The notes under the pieces are model-generated. The model ran no database searches, was not told where the DNA came from, and worked only from the letters and a program-made list of their open reading frames with translations. 64,000 nt of DNA, from assembly GCF_023498005.1 (NCBI RefSeq), contig NZ_CP097289.1, positions 9,486,001-9,550,000 on the forward strand, read 5' to 3'. The number at the start of each line of letters is the position of its first letter. The first letter of the stretch is position 1. The position numbers and the translations under genes were made by a program. This document shows positions 1 through 8,581 of this stretch, one piece after another. This stretch comes from Streptomyces durmitorensis. Its GTDB lineage: Bacteria; Actinomycetota; Actinomycetes; Streptomycetales; Streptomycetaceae.

Positions 1-1
1 G

Positions 2-436
2 GCCTACGGAGCGGTCGCCGCACGCGGTACGGGCCGCCAGGCCCAGCGGATCCACGGCGACCTGCACCTCGGCCAGGTGCTCCGGGCCAACGACCGCTGG
101 TTCGTCATCGACTTCGAGGGCGAACCGGCCCGGCCGCTGGCCGAGCGTCGGCACCCGCAGGCCCCCGTTCGCGATGTGGCGGGCATGCTGCGCTCCTTCG
201 ACTACGCGGCCTACACCCGGCGGCCTCGGCGCGCCCAATGGGTGGAGCGATGCCGGGAGGCCTACTGCGCCGGCTACGCGGCGGAATCCCCGTGGGATCC
301 GCGTGCGGACGCCGAACTCCTGCGTGCGTATGAGACGGACCGGGCGGTGTACGAAGCGCTGTACGAGACCCGGCACCGTCCCGACTGGCTGCCCGTCCCG
401 ATGGCGGCCATCGCCCGCCTCGCAGAGGAGAGTTGA
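2..436 (+). CDS. Maltokinase, C-terminal part (cut by window start)
   Basis: The reading frame is open from the window edge and ends with TGA at 434-436. It shows the aminoglycoside-phosphotransferase-fold catalytic loop [10 protein letters not shown] (residues 18-27 of the visible part) followed by VIDFEGEP, the metal-binding DFEG element. In Actinobacteria this form belongs to maltokinase (Pep2/Mak), which makes maltose-1-phosphate from maltose and ATP for GlgE glucan synthesis. The family call rests on these motifs plus the position 4 bp upstream of glgB, the usual order in treS-pep2-glgB operons. The N-terminal half lies outside the window, so whether it is fused to TreS cannot be seen. 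Confidence 0.85.
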   Translation, partial: AYGAVAARGTGRQAQRIHGDLHLGQVLRANDRWFVIDFEGEPARPLAERRHPQAPVRDVAGMLRSFDYAAYTRRPRRAQWVERCREAYCAGYAAESPWDPRADAELLRAYETDRAVYEALYETRHRPDWLPVPMAAIARLAEES

Positions 437-440
437 GACC

Positions 441-2738
441 GTGGACACCACCGAGACGTCCGCTGCTCGCCCCTTGACTGTCCTGCGCACCTCTCCTGCC
501 CCCACTTCCCACGCCGCTGCTCCGACCGTCGCCGCAGGCCACGCCCGCGTTCCCGAGGTCCCACTCGACGCACAGGACAGGCAGCGCCTCCTGTCGGGCA
601 CTCATCACGACCCGCATGCCGTGCTCGGCGCACACCCGGTGCCCGGAGGCGTGGCCTTTGTGGTCCTGCGCCCGTATGCCCAAGCGGTGACACTCCTCAC
701 CGGTGGGCGAAGCGTGGCCCTGCACGACATGGGCGACGGCTTCTTCTCCGTTGTTCTGCCGCTGGACGCGACGCCGGCGTACCGGCTGCGCGCGACCTAC
801 GACGGCCGCGACGGCGAGCACGAGGACCCCTACCGCTTCCTTCCTGCACTGGCGGAATTCGATCTGCACCTCATCGGCGAGGGCCGGCACGAGGAGCTGT
901 GGAAGGCGCTGGGAGCACACCCGATGACTCATCAGGGCGTGCTGGGCACCCGGTTCACGGTGTGGGCGCCCCATGCGAGTGGGGTCAGGGTCTGCGGGGA
1001 TTTCTGCCACTGGGACGGAGCCGCGTACCCCATGCGCTCACTGGGCTCGACCGGCGTGTGGGAGCTGTTCGTTCCCGGCATCGGCGAGGGGGCCCTCTAC
1101 AAGTTCGACATCACCCGCCCTGACGGCACTCATACCGTGCGCGCGGACCCGATGGCCCGCCGTGCGGAGGTGCCACCGGCGACCGCCTCCGTCGTGACCC
1201 GCTCGGCCCATGTGTGGGAGGACGCGGAGTGGATGGCGCACCGTGCGGACCGCCCCGTCCATCAGGCACCCTTCTCCGTCTACGAGGTCCATCTGGAGTC
1301 CTGGAGGCCCGGCCTCTCCTACCGCCAACTCGCCGACCAGCTCACGGACTACGTCACGGATGCGGGATTCACCCACGTGGAACTGCTCCCCGTCGCGGAG
1401 TATCCCTTCAGCGGGTCCTGGGGCTATCAGGTCACCGGCTTCTACGCGCCGACGTCACGCCTCGGCACGCCCGACGACTTCAAGTACCTCGTCGACACCC
1501 TGCACCAGGCGGGCATCGGAGTGATCCTCGACTGGGTTCCCGCGCATTTCCCCAAGGACGACTGGGCCCTGGCGACCTTCGACGGGGAGCACCTGTACGA
1601 ACCGGCGGACCCCCGACGTGCCGAACACCCCGACTGGGGCACCCTGACCTTCGACTACGGCCGTAAAGAGGTCCGCAACTTCCTTGTCGCCAACGCCACG
1701 TACTGGTGCGAGGAGTTCCACGTCGACGGCCTGCGCGTCGACGCCGTCGCCTCGATGCTCTACCTCGACTACTCACGTGAAGAGGGGCAGTGGTCACCCA
1801 ACGAGTCGGGCGGCCGGGAGAATCTCGACGCGGTGGCTTTCCTGCAGGAAATGAACGCGACGCTCTACCGGCGCTGCCCTGGAGTGGTCACGATCGCCGA
1901 GGAGTCGACGGCGTGGGACGGCGTGACGCGGGCCACCCATGACACCGGTCCGGGGGGCCTCGGAGGCCTGGGCTTCGGCATGAAGTGGAACATGGGCTGG
2001 TCGCACGATTCCCTGGAGTACATCAAGCGTGACCCGGTGCACCGCGTGTACCACCACGGCGAGATGACGTTCTCGATGGTGTACGCGTACAGCGAGAACT
2101 ACGTCCTGCCCGTCTCGCACGACGAAGTCGTCCACGGCAAGCAGGCGTTGGTCTCCAAGGTGCCGGGGGACTGGTGGCAGCGGCGCGCCAACCACCGCGC
2201 CTACCTGGGCTTCATGTGGGCCCACCCCGGCAAGCAACTCCTCTTCATGGGGCAGGAGTTCGCGCAGGGCGCCGAGTGGTCGCAGGAACGCGGCCTGGAC
2301 TGGGGCCTCCTGGACCCGGCTTATCCGGCGGAACCGGACCACAGGGGCGTACTGGACCTCGTGCGCGACCTCAATGATGAGTACCGTGCCACTCCCGCCC
2401 TATGGGAGCGCGATACCGAGCCCGCCGGATTCTCCTGGATCACGGCGGACGCGGCCGAGGACAACGTCCTGGCGTTCCTGCGCTTCGCCGCCGACGGCAC
2501 TCCGCTCCTGGCCGCGTGCAACTTCTCGCCCGTGGTCCGCCGCGACTACCCGCTCGGGGTCCCGGACTCCGTCACTGTCTGGCGGGAGATCCTCAACACC
2601 GACCTGGCGTGCTACGGCGGAGGTGATGCCGGCAATCGCGGCCCGCTGAAACCCGACCCCGAAGCGGCACACGGCCACCCGGCCTCCCTGCGCGTGACCC
2701 TTCCGCCCCTGGCGACAGTGTGGCTGCGCCCGGAGTGA
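441..2738 (+). CDS. glgB: 1,4-alpha-glucan branching enzyme GlgB
   Basis: A 765-residue GH13 branching enzyme that cuts alpha-1,4-glucan and rejoins it as alpha-1,6 branches. I chose GTG at 441 because GAGGAG lies about 10 nt upstream and it starts 4 nt after the maltokinase stop; the longer open frame only shadows that gene. Two N-terminal beta-sandwich regions (about 50-150 and 160-260) precede the barrel. Catalytic residues are visible: Asp434 in GLRVDAV, Glu487 in TIAEES and Asp561 in SHDEVVHG. The length is slightly above the usual 730 because of a Pro/Ala-rich leader. Its placement after maltokinase suggests the GlgE-pathway glgB, cotranscribed with it. Confidence 0.95.
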   Translation: MDTTETSAARPLTVLRTSPAPTSHAAAPTVAAGHARVPEVPLDAQDRQRLLSGTHHDPHAVLGAHPVPGGVAFVVLRPYAQAVTLLTGGRSVALHDMGDGFFSVVLPLDATPAYRLRATYDGRDGEHEDPYRFLPALAEFDLHLIGEGRHEELWKALGAHPMTHQGVLGTRFTVWAPHASGVRVCGDFCHWDGAAYPMRSLGSTGVWELFVPGIGEGALYKFDITRPDGTHTVRADPMARRAEVPPATASVVTRSAHVWEDAEWMAHRADRPVHQAPFSVYEVHLESWRPGLSYRQLADQLTDYVTDAGFTHVELLPVAEYPFSGSWGYQVTGFYAPTSRLGTPDDFKYLVDTLHQAGIGVILDWVPAHFPKDDWALATFDGEHLYEPADPRRAEHPDWGTLTFDYGRKEVRNFLVANATYWCEEFHVDGLRVDAVASMLYLDYSREEGQWSPNESGGRENLDAVAFLQEMNATLYRRCPGVVTIAEESTAWDGVTRATHDTGPGGLGGLGFGMKWNMGWSHDSLEYIKRDPVHRVYHHGEMTFSMVYAYSENYVLPVSHDEVVHGKQALVSKVPGDWWQRRANHRAYLGFMWAHPGKQLLFMGQEFAQGAEWSQERGLDWGLLDPAYPAEPDHRGVLDLVRDLNDEYRATPALWERDTEPAGFSWITADAAEDNVLAFLRFAADGTPLLAACNFSPVVRRDYPLGVPDSVTVWREILNTDLACYGGGDAGNRGPLKPDPEAAHGHPASLRVTLPPLATVWLRPE

Positions 2739-2913
2739 CTCGATTCAGGCAGAAGAGCGGCCGACTGCCCGGTCGAGGCTTTCCCGCGCCAACTGCCGGT
2801 CGGGAGGATGATGGAAGGGGATTGCGGTCCTCTGGCCGTATCCGGCTGCCATGGGCCAGGAAAGTACGGCAGAAGGCTCGTGGGAAGACCACCGACCTCA
2901 GAACGGTACGAAG

Positions 2914-3717
2914 ATGAACAGCGACACGGCGGACAGCAGCGGGGTTGTGGACAGCCGCTCGGTGTTCGGTGCACCTTGCTGGGTCAGCTTGACCACGCGT
3001 GATCTGTCGACTACGGAGAAGTTCTACTCCGCCGTCCTGGGGTGGGACTGGCGCAGCGGCAAACTGGGGGAGCAGTACAGATTCGCCAGTGTGGGCGGCG
3101 TTCCGGTGGCGGGCGTATCCGCCGTGGAGGCCATGGCGCAGCAGGCTTTCGCGTGGACTCCCTTCTTCGCGGTGTCCAACGCGGACGAGACGGCGGCCCG
3201 GAGCCAGGAACGCGGTGGGACGACCGCTGTGGGACCCATCTCGTTCCCGCCCGGCCGGGCCGCTCTGCTGGCCGATCGTGACGGAGCGGTCTTCGGCGTC
3301 TGGGAGGGGGAACTGGTGGCCGACTGGGAGGAATGGCGCCGTGTGGCCCCGGTCTTCGTGGAGCTCCACACGCGAGACGCCTTCGACGCGGCCATCTTCT
3401 ACGCGGAGGTCCTGGGCTGGGCGTCCAAGGCGGAAGGATGCTGCGAAGTCCACTACGAGAACGAAAGGGTCGTGCTGCGCAGCCGGGCCGACACTGTGGT
3501 GGCCCACATCCATTCGGGTGCGGTCGATTCCGCGCGTGACCCCGCGATGCGGCCCCACTGGCAGATCCACTTCTCCGTGGCCGACGTAGCGGCGTGTATC
3601 GAGGCCGCGAGGGACCACGGTGGCAGCCTCGTGCAGGAGGCGCGTGACGTGGGAGAGGCAGTGCTGAGCGATCCGGACGGGGCGCGGTTCGTGGTGAATT
3701 CTCAGACTGCCGAGTGA
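2914..3717 (+). CDS. Two-domain VOC (glyoxalase/bleomycin-resistance fold) protein
   Basis: A 267-residue protein with two VOC repeats, about 15-130 and 150-262. The first opens with CWVSLTTRDLSTTEKFYSAV, the second with PVFVELHTRDAFDAAIFYAE; both end in the typical DPDG/DRDG strand before the last beta strand. VOC proteins bind a metal and act as lyases, dioxygenases or drug-binding proteins; the substrate here cannot be told. Start ATG at 2914 is chosen because homologous sequence begins just after it, though no strong ribosome site precedes it; in-frame starts upstream exist. It stands alone, 175 bp after glgB, and is probably transcribed from its own promoter. Confidence 0.75.
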   Translation: MNSDTADSSGVVDSRSVFGAPCWVSLTTRDLSTTEKFYSAVLGWDWRSGKLGEQYRFASVGGVPVAGVSAVEAMAQQAFAWTPFFAVSNADETAARSQERGGTTAVGPISFPPGRAALLADRDGAVFGVWEGELVADWEEWRRVAPVFVELHTRDAFDAAIFYAEVLGWASKAEGCCEVHYENERVVLRSRADTVVAHIHSGAVDSARDPAMRPHWQIHFSVADVAACIEAARDHGGSLVQEARDVGEAVLSDPDGARFVVNSQTAE

Positions 3718-3997
3718 GTCGTCGCAGGAGATCTTGACCGCGCCCTCGTCGGTCTCTCGCCCGAGTCGAGGCTCTCCAGGCCGGACACTGGACGTGCCAT
3801 GTCTGTCGAACCTCTTTCGTCTCCCCATGGCACCCCGGCGGATCACTCCTCGCATCCCGGGGCGGAGGGCTGCCGTCCTCGACCCCGAAACGGCCCATCA
3901 GCTTTTGCCGACCAGATTTGCGTGAGTGAGCTTGGTGAAAGCAGGGAGGACTTTGGGGGTGTGCCCCATCCGAGCCGTTCGATTCTCAGGAGGAACC

Positions 3998-4261
3998 ATG
4001 ACCAACCCCGAGCAGGATCCGAACCAGCACGAGGGCCCCGCGGACGGTGGTGCGGCGGGTACGCCGGGTGTTCATGACGGTGGTGCGGATGGTGGGGCAG
4101 AGGGCCCCGCGGACGGCGGTGCGGCGGGTACGCCGGGTGTTCATGACGGTGGTGCGGATGGTGGGGCAGAGGGCCCCGCGGACGGCGGTGCGGCGGGTAC
4201 GCCCGGTGTCCATGACGGTGGTGCCGACGGCGGAGCCGACGATTCCGCCGGCGGCTCTTGA
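3998..4261 (+). CDS. Small acidic three-repeat peptide (candidate RiPP precursor)
   Basis: An 87-residue peptide starting at ATG 3998 behind a perfect AGGAGG at 3988-3993. After a short head (MTNPEQDPNQH) it carries three identical 23-residue units beginning EGPADGGAAGTPGVH and ending DGGADGGA, then a tail ADDSAGGS-like. Each unit has three Asp, one His, one Thr and no Cys, Lys, Arg or aromatic residue, so the product is strongly acidic and probably unstructured. There is no signal peptide. Its stop codon overlaps the TTG start of the following JmjC-type cupin gene (TTGA), so the two are likely translated together. I do not recognise a named family; a multi-core precursor modified by its neighbours is inference. 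Alternative: a metal-binding or low-complexity peptide. Confidence 0.7.
   Translation: MTNPEQDPNQHEGPADGGAAGTPGVHDGGADGGAEGPADGGAAGTPGVHDGGADGGAEGPADGGAAGTPGVHDGGADGGADDSAGGS
4031..4237 (+). repeat. Three tandem 69-bp in-frame repeats
   Basis: Units start at 4031, 4100 and 4169, each beginning GAGGGCCCCGCGGACGG. Units 1 and 2 are nearly identical; unit 3 drifts at synonymous positions toward its end, while the encoded 23 residues stay the same in all three. Conserved protein with changing codons suggests selection on the peptide, although recent duplication explains most of the identity. Confidence 0.9.
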
Positions 4262-5463
4262 GTATCCCCCCGACCGCGCTTCAGCACGCCGACGCCACAG
4301 CAGGCGTCGGCGTGCTGAAGGCACGGCTGACCGGCCTGAGCCAGGAGGAGTTCGCCCGCGACGTCTGGGCGCGCACAGCGCTGCTCACGCGACGCGCGAG
4401 CGACTTCTCCGACCTGTTCTCCGCCGAAGCCGTGGATGAACTGACCTCGCGCCGAGGGCTGCGCACGCCCTTCCTGCGCGTGGCCAAGGACGGCGTCACC
4501 ATTCCGGATGCGTCGTTCACCTCGTCCGCCGGTGTCGGTGCCACCATCGGTGATCAGCTGGACGACACCGCTCTGTGGTGCATGTTCGCCGACGGCGCCA
4601 CCCTCGTCCTGCAAGCCCTGCAGCGCACGTGGGGGCCGGTCGCGGACTTCAGCGCCCGGCTGAGCACCGAACTGGGGCATCCGGTGCAGGCCAATGCCTA
4701 CGTCACTCCACCGCAGAACCGCGGGTTCGACGACCACTACGACGTCCATGATGTGTTCGTTCTTCAGATCGCAGGCGCCAAGCGCTGGCTCGTCCGCGAG
4801 CCCGTCCATCCCGACCCACTGCGCGATCAGCCCTGGACCGACCGCCGCAGCGCGGTCGCCGAGGCCGCGAAGGGGCAGGCCCACATCGACACCGTTCTCG
4901 AGCCCGGTGACGTCCTCTACCTGCCGCGGGGCTGGCTGCACGCCGCCCAGGCGCAGGGTGAGGTCTCGATCCACCTGACGCTCGGAATCCACACATGGAC
5001 GCGCTACGCCCTGGCCGAACAACTCGCCCAGTCCGCCCTCGCGTTGCTGCGCGACGATCCCCAGATGCGCGGCACCTTGCCGCTGGGGGTGGACGGGCCG
5101 GGCGGCGAGATCGACGCCGTCCGCGAACGCCTCGTCGCCGCTGTCACCAAGGCCGATTCCGCTCCGCTGTTCCACCGCACCCGGCGGGCCCAGGCACGCC
5201 CCGCGCCCCTGGGCCCGCTGGCCCAGCTCGAGGCCGTCGACGGCCTCGGCCCTCACTCACGCGTACGACTCCGTGGGCAGCTGGAAGCACGCCTGGAGGG
5301 CCCGCGTCTGGTCACGCGCGTGGGCTGGTTCGACTTTCCGGAGACTGATGTGCCGCTGGTGACCCGCATGCTCGACGGCGGGGTCCGTACCGCCGGTGAA
5401 CTCGGCGTCGAACTCGCCGAGAGACTGCTGCGCGCGGGCGTACTGGTGCCCGCAGAACAGTGA
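4258..5463 (+). CDS. JmjC/cupin-type Fe(II)/2-oxoglutarate oxygenase (ribosomal-oxygenase-like)
   Basis: A 401-residue protein of the cupin_4/JmjC group to which the ribosomal oxygenases YcfD (RoxA) and NO66/MINA53 belong; those hydroxylate Arg or His in ribosomal proteins. The iron site is visible: HYD (His160, Asp162) in the strand FDDHYDVHDVFVLQ and the distal His228 in LPRGWLHAA. Lys175 in GAKRW is a plausible cosubstrate contact. The C-terminal part (about 300-401) looks like the winged-helix segment of this family. The start is taken as TTG 4258, overlapping the peptide stop by 4 nt, because the frame has no better start before conserved sequence. Likely substrate, by position only: the upstream repeat peptide, which has one His and three Asp per unit. 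Confidence 0.8.
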   Translation: MSIPPTALQHADATAGVGVLKARLTGLSQEEFARDVWARTALLTRRASDFSDLFSAEAVDELTSRRGLRTPFLRVAKDGVTIPDASFTSSAGVGATIGDQLDDTALWCMFADGATLVLQALQRTWGPVADFSARLSTELGHPVQANAYVTPPQNRGFDDHYDVHDVFVLQIAGAKRWLVREPVHPDPLRDQPWTDRRSAVAEAAKGQAHIDTVLEPGDVLYLPRGWLHAAQAQGEVSIHLTLGIHTWTRYALAEQLAQSALALLRDDPQMRGTLPLGVDGPGGEIDAVRERLVAAVTKADSAPLFHRTRRAQARPAPLGPLAQLEAVDGLGPHSRVRLRGQLEARLEGPRLVTRVGWFDFPETDVPLVTRMLDGGVRTAGELGVELAERLLRAGVLVPAEQ

Positions 5464-5464
5464 C

Positions 5465-6370
5465 GTGGCCACGGTGACGGCGGCAGGACGCTTCTTCTGC
5501 GCTGACGCCGCGCGTACACGCGGCGACTCACTCGCGGGCACGGCTCCGCACGGCTCTGTCTGGGTACTCATCGAATACCGAGGCGGCTGGCCGCCCAACG
5601 GCTTCGACGGCCTCAACCTCGAGCCCCACACCAAGGGACTCGTGTTCGCCGCCGCCCAGGCGGTGCGGGCGCGCGTGCTTCTGGTGAGGCGGCACGGACG
5701 CCGCAGCCCCGAAGGCTCCAGGCGCTGGGCAGTGCTGCGCCATGAGAACTCCGGTGTCTACCGCCAGCATTGGGGCACATGGAGCCGTGATCAGGACTTG
5801 GTGGCGATCGCCGCTGCCCTCGATGCCCCTGGGGAACTCGGCCGGCCGCCCGTCGTCCTCGTCTGCACCCACGGTCAGCACGACACCTGCTGCGCCGTGC
5901 GCGGTCGGCCGGTGGGACGCGCCCTCAGCGAGCGCTGGCCGGACCTGGTGTGGGAATGCACCCACGTCGGTGGTGACAGGTTCGCCGCCAACGTCGTAGT
6001 CGCACCCGACGGGGTCTACTACGGCGGTCTCGATGCCGCGTCGTCGGTGGCAGTGGTCGAAGAGCACCTGGCCGACCGGATTCACGCGGACCACCTGCGC
6101 GGGTACACGGATCTCTTCCCGCCGCAGCAGGCTGCCGTCGCGGCCGTGCTCAGACGCTTCGGCCCGGCCGGCCGGCATGAATACGCGGTGATCGGGACTT
6201 CCCGGGAAGACAGCCGCTGGCGAATCCGCATCACCGGCCGCCTGCCTCGTACGACGTCATTCGACGTCGAGGTGCACTCCCACCGCACACCGCCCTGCCA
6301 ACTGACCTGCCGAGGGCTGTCAATGAGCTCCACCGCCGTCTACGAGGTCGCGTCGATCGGCATCGGTTGA
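5465..6370 (+). CDS. Sucrase/ferredoxin-like (Apd1-type thioredoxin-fold Fe-S) protein
   Basis: A 301-residue member of the sucraseferredoxin-like family, which includes yeast Apd1, a thioredoxin-fold [2Fe-2S] protein. The signature CTHGQHDTCC (Cys134, Cys142, Cys143) is followed by CTHVGGDRFAANVVV (His167, Asp171); in Apd1 a His-x3-His pair supplies two cluster ligands, so the Asp at the second position is worth noting. GTG at 5465 lies 1 nt after the cupin stop and is chosen as start over the upstream in-frame ATG inside that gene. Tight spacing argues for one operon with the peptide and oxygenase, where it could be the electron donor. Redox role is family knowledge; pairing is inference. 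Confidence 0.82.
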   Translation: MATVTAAGRFFCADAARTRGDSLAGTAPHGSVWVLIEYRGGWPPNGFDGLNLEPHTKGLVFAAAQAVRARVLLVRRHGRRSPEGSRRWAVLRHENSGVYRQHWGTWSRDQDLVAIAAALDAPGELGRPPVVLVCTHGQHDTCCAVRGRPVGRALSERWPDLVWECTHVGGDRFAANVVVAPDGVYYGGLDAASSVAVVEEHLADRIHADHLRGYTDLFPPQQAAVAAVLRRFGPAGRHEYAVIGTSREDSRWRIRITGRLPRTTSFDVEVHSHRTPPCQLTCRGLSMSSTAVYEVASIGIG

Positions 6371-6394
6371 GCTTGTCCTGTCCACTCCGGCGAC

Positions 6395-6439
6395 CGAGGT
6401 ACGGGAGTGCCACGCACACGTGCGGCCTCCCGTACCTCG
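6395..6439. terminator. Bidirectional hairpin between convergent genes
   Basis: CGAGGTACGGGAG (6395-6407) and CTCCCGTACCTCG (6427-6439) form a perfect 13-bp stem. It sits between the stop of the Fe-S protein gene and the stop of the DoxX gene, so it can end transcription from both sides. Confidence 0.75.
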
Positions 6440-6468
6440 CTGCCTCCCACACTGGTGGTGAGCGAGCC

Positions 6469-7023
6469 TCAGAAGCGCCGCGCGACCGACTGTTGTGCGC
6501 TCTCGGACATCGAGCGCACGGACCCGGCCGCATCACTCAGCGCGCCCGCGGCCTCGCGACGGACATGCCGTGCACTGCGGCGGCCGGCCACCGCGGCGGT
6601 TCGGCCGCGGTAGGCGACGGACGGCTTGCCGTGCGTGTCAGCCGCCGCGATCAGAAGCCCGCCGAACAGGGAGAGGTTCTTGACGAACTGCGTGCGCTGA
6701 GCCGCCCGCCGCTCCTTGTCTTCCTCCTTCCACCAGGCATGCCCCGCCAACGTCGTCGGCACCAGCGATCCGGCCAGAGCGAGCGCGGCGAGGCGCGGAA
6801 GCCGTCCGGTCGCCAGCATCAAGCCGGCCCCGACCTGGACCGCGCCGTTGACGCGGACCAGGCGCTCAGGATCCTCCGTGAGCCACGGGATCCGGGAGGC
6901 CAGAGGGATCGCTACCGGCTCGGCCGCCGAGGCCACGCGTTTGGGCTCCCGAAGGGTGCTCACTCCTCCCGTGAGGAAGACGGAAGCGAGCAAAGGGCGT
7001 GCGCATTTTCTGAGAACAGCCAT
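6469..7023 (-). CDS. DoxX family membrane protein
   Basis: A 184-residue protein with four hydrophobic stretches in its first 135 residues and a charged C-terminal tail rich in Arg and Ser. The opening LRKCARPLLASVFLTGGVSTL and the later LVRVNGAVQVGAGLMLATGR match the DoxX pattern. DoxX proteins are small integral membrane proteins, in mycobacteria linked to redox stress as part of a membrane oxidoreductase complex. ATG at 7023 was chosen over upstream in-frame starts because the first membrane segment begins right after it and GGGAGACC lies upstream. It converges on the peptide-oxygenase operon and shares its terminator; no functional link is evident. Confidence 0.82.
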   Translation of the reverse strand: MAVLRKCARPLLASVFLTGGVSTLREPKRVASAAEPVAIPLASRIPWLTEDPERLVRVNGAVQVGAGLMLATGRLPRLAALALAGSLVPTTLAGHAWWKEEDKERRAAQRTQFVKNLSLFGGLLIAAADTHGKPSVAYRGRTAAVAGRRSARHVRREAAGALSDAAGSVRSMSESAQQSVARRF

Positions 7024-7103
7024 GTCTACCGGTCTCCCAGAATCTGCGATCTCAAACGGCGTTCGGCCGGAGCGATCCGTTGGTTGTGCCGGGGCCACTC
7101 GGG

Positions 7104-7613
7104 TCAGCAGCCACCGCAGTTGTAATAGAGGACGTCCCAGTGATTGCCCTCGTCGGCGTAGATGTTGCCGGAGCCGGACTTGTACTGCGGGGCACCGTCA
7201 CCACGCGGGCCGATGTAAGTGAAGGTGTTCTTGACGTAGCTGGTGATGCAGGAGTTCTTGCCGTAGTCGAGCTTGTATCCGTTCCAGTGCGAGTACGTAC
7301 CGCTCGCGTGGCCGGTTTCCGTGCCGCCCGTGACGTTGAGGGCACAGCCGCTGGCTTGCTTGAGGGTCTGAGCCCCTTGTGCGGAGGCGAGATTGAGTTG
7401 ATCGAAAGACGTGCACGTCGGCCTGTTGCGGTCCGAGCAGCTGCCGGAAGACGACCATGTGACGCCAGCCGCGCGGAACATGGAGGTTGCCGTGGCGTGA
7501 CTGATCTTGGTGGCGGCGAAGGCGTCGGTGGCCGTGGTGAGTACGCCGAAGCCGGGTGCGATCAGGGCGCCGGCGGTGAGCGCGAGCGCGGTGAGCGCGG
7601 AGTGGACGCGCAT
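7104..7613 (-). CDS. Small secreted protein with M15-like zinc peptidase motif
   Basis: A 169-residue protein with a clear signal peptide (MRVHS, hydrophobic core, cleavage near AFAATK). The mature part contains SHWNGYKLD, which fits the HxxGxxxD zinc motif of M15/VanX-type D-Ala-D-Ala peptidases, and a later GNHWDV that could give the third ligand. Four Cys in the mature part may form disulfides. It is shorter than typical M15 enzymes and has no peptidoglycan-binding domain. ATG 7613 follows AAGGAA at good distance. A cell-wall peptidase or a related secreted peptide hydrolase is my best reading, at moderate certainty. Confidence 0.6.
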   Translation of the reverse strand: MRVHSALTALALTAGALIAPGFGVLTTATDAFAATKISHATATSMFRAAGVTWSSSGSCSDRNRPTCTSFDQLNLASAQGAQTLKQASGCALNVTGGTETGHASGTYSHWNGYKLDYGKNSCITSYVKNTFTYIGPRGDGAPQYKSGSGNIYADEGNHWDVLYYNCGGC

Positions 7614-7838
7614 GCGGATTCCTTCCTGCTGATAACCGTGCTGACAGTGAGACGGCTGTGGTGCAGGTGGAGCAAGGAGATGGTGCCCGGATGCGCGCGC
7701 CATGGCCAGAGGGCAAAGCGGAACGAATGGTCGCGGGTCCGCCGATGCGGCCCATGCGTCGCCGACGCCGCCCACGTTCGCGGGCAGGCAAGTGTGCCGC
7801 TCCGTCGGGCTCGGGCTTGGCTGTGTAGGGCTTGGTTG

Positions 7839-8348
7839 TCAGTCGGTCTTGGGTGGGTCGGGCCACATGCGGGCTACGGGGGAGTCGGGGCCGTCGAGGG
7901 CTACGGCGATGCGGCGCATGCCGAGTGTGAGGCGTTCCAGCTCCTCGGGGCCGCCGACTGCTTCGCAGAGCCGTTCGACGACCGTTTCGACGAGCTGTCG
8001 CCCCTTGGTCATGCCCAGCAGTCCTGCCTTGGTCGGTTCGACCAGTACGACTCGTTTGTGTACGGGGTGCGGGTGTCGCTCGATCCATCCGATCTGCTGC
8101 AGGTGTGCCAGTGCCGTGGTCACGCTCTGTGGGGTGATGTTCTGGCCGCGGGCGAGGTCTGCCCCGGACAGTGGCCCGTGCTGGTCGAGGGTCATGACGA
8201 TGCCGAGCTGTGTCATCGTGACGTTGAGGGAGCGCAGTTGCTCGTTGAGGGCGCGGTGTACGGAGTTGTTCGCCCGCCACATCGAGTGGCTGAACGTCTG
8301 GTTCCAAGGCTTGTCGGAGGTGGTCCCCTCCGAGTGGCGGCTCGGCAT
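7839..8348 (-). CDS. MarR family transcriptional regulator
   Basis: A 169-residue winged-helix protein. Residues about 38-105 hold the MarR fold: VTMTQLGIVMTLDQHGPLSG, the recognition helix region NITPQSVTTALAHLQQIGWIER and the wing HPHPVHKRVVLVEPT, followed by the long dimerisation helices. The start is ATG 8348, preceded by AGGGAG with 6-nt spacing; a TTG two codons upstream is less likely. Such proteins usually repress neighbouring genes and respond to phenolic ligands or oxidants. The divergent gene encodes a secreted FG-GAP protein, so no obvious efflux pump or enzyme target is adjacent and the regulated gene is unknown. Confidence 0.88.
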   Translation of the reverse strand: MPSRHSEGTTSDKPWNQTFSHSMWRANNSVHRALNEQLRSLNVTMTQLGIVMTLDQHGPLSGADLARGQNITPQSVTTALAHLQQIGWIERHPHPVHKRVVLVEPTKAGLLGMTKGRQLVETVVERLCEAVGGPEELERLTLGMRRIAVALDGPDSPVARMWPDPPKTD

Positions 8349-8581
8349 TTTCAACTCCCTGCGGGCAAACGGCCCTCATCCTAGCGGCGGGGCCACCGGC
8401 CCCGACCCGGCGCCCGGAGCCGGATCCGTCCCTTCTGGTGCGTATGCGCCAGGTCATGAGCCGGTCCGCGCCCATCCAAGTGTCGTTCAGCGCACAACCA
8501 TCAGCCGTTTCCGCGTGTCTCGCAGATGAATCACATCTGCGCGCACGCGTCTCGACATCGCTCGCGCTCCAAGGAGGAACC

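Noticed and set aside
174..440. Longer N-terminal frame for GlgB starting at 174
   Set aside because: It lies inside the maltokinase frame, reads as low-complexity Arg/Pro/Thr sequence and is replaced by GTG 441 with a good ribosome site.
4031..4237. Repeats as a CRISPR array
   Set aside because: Repeats are contiguous with no spacers and encode identical in-frame peptide units.
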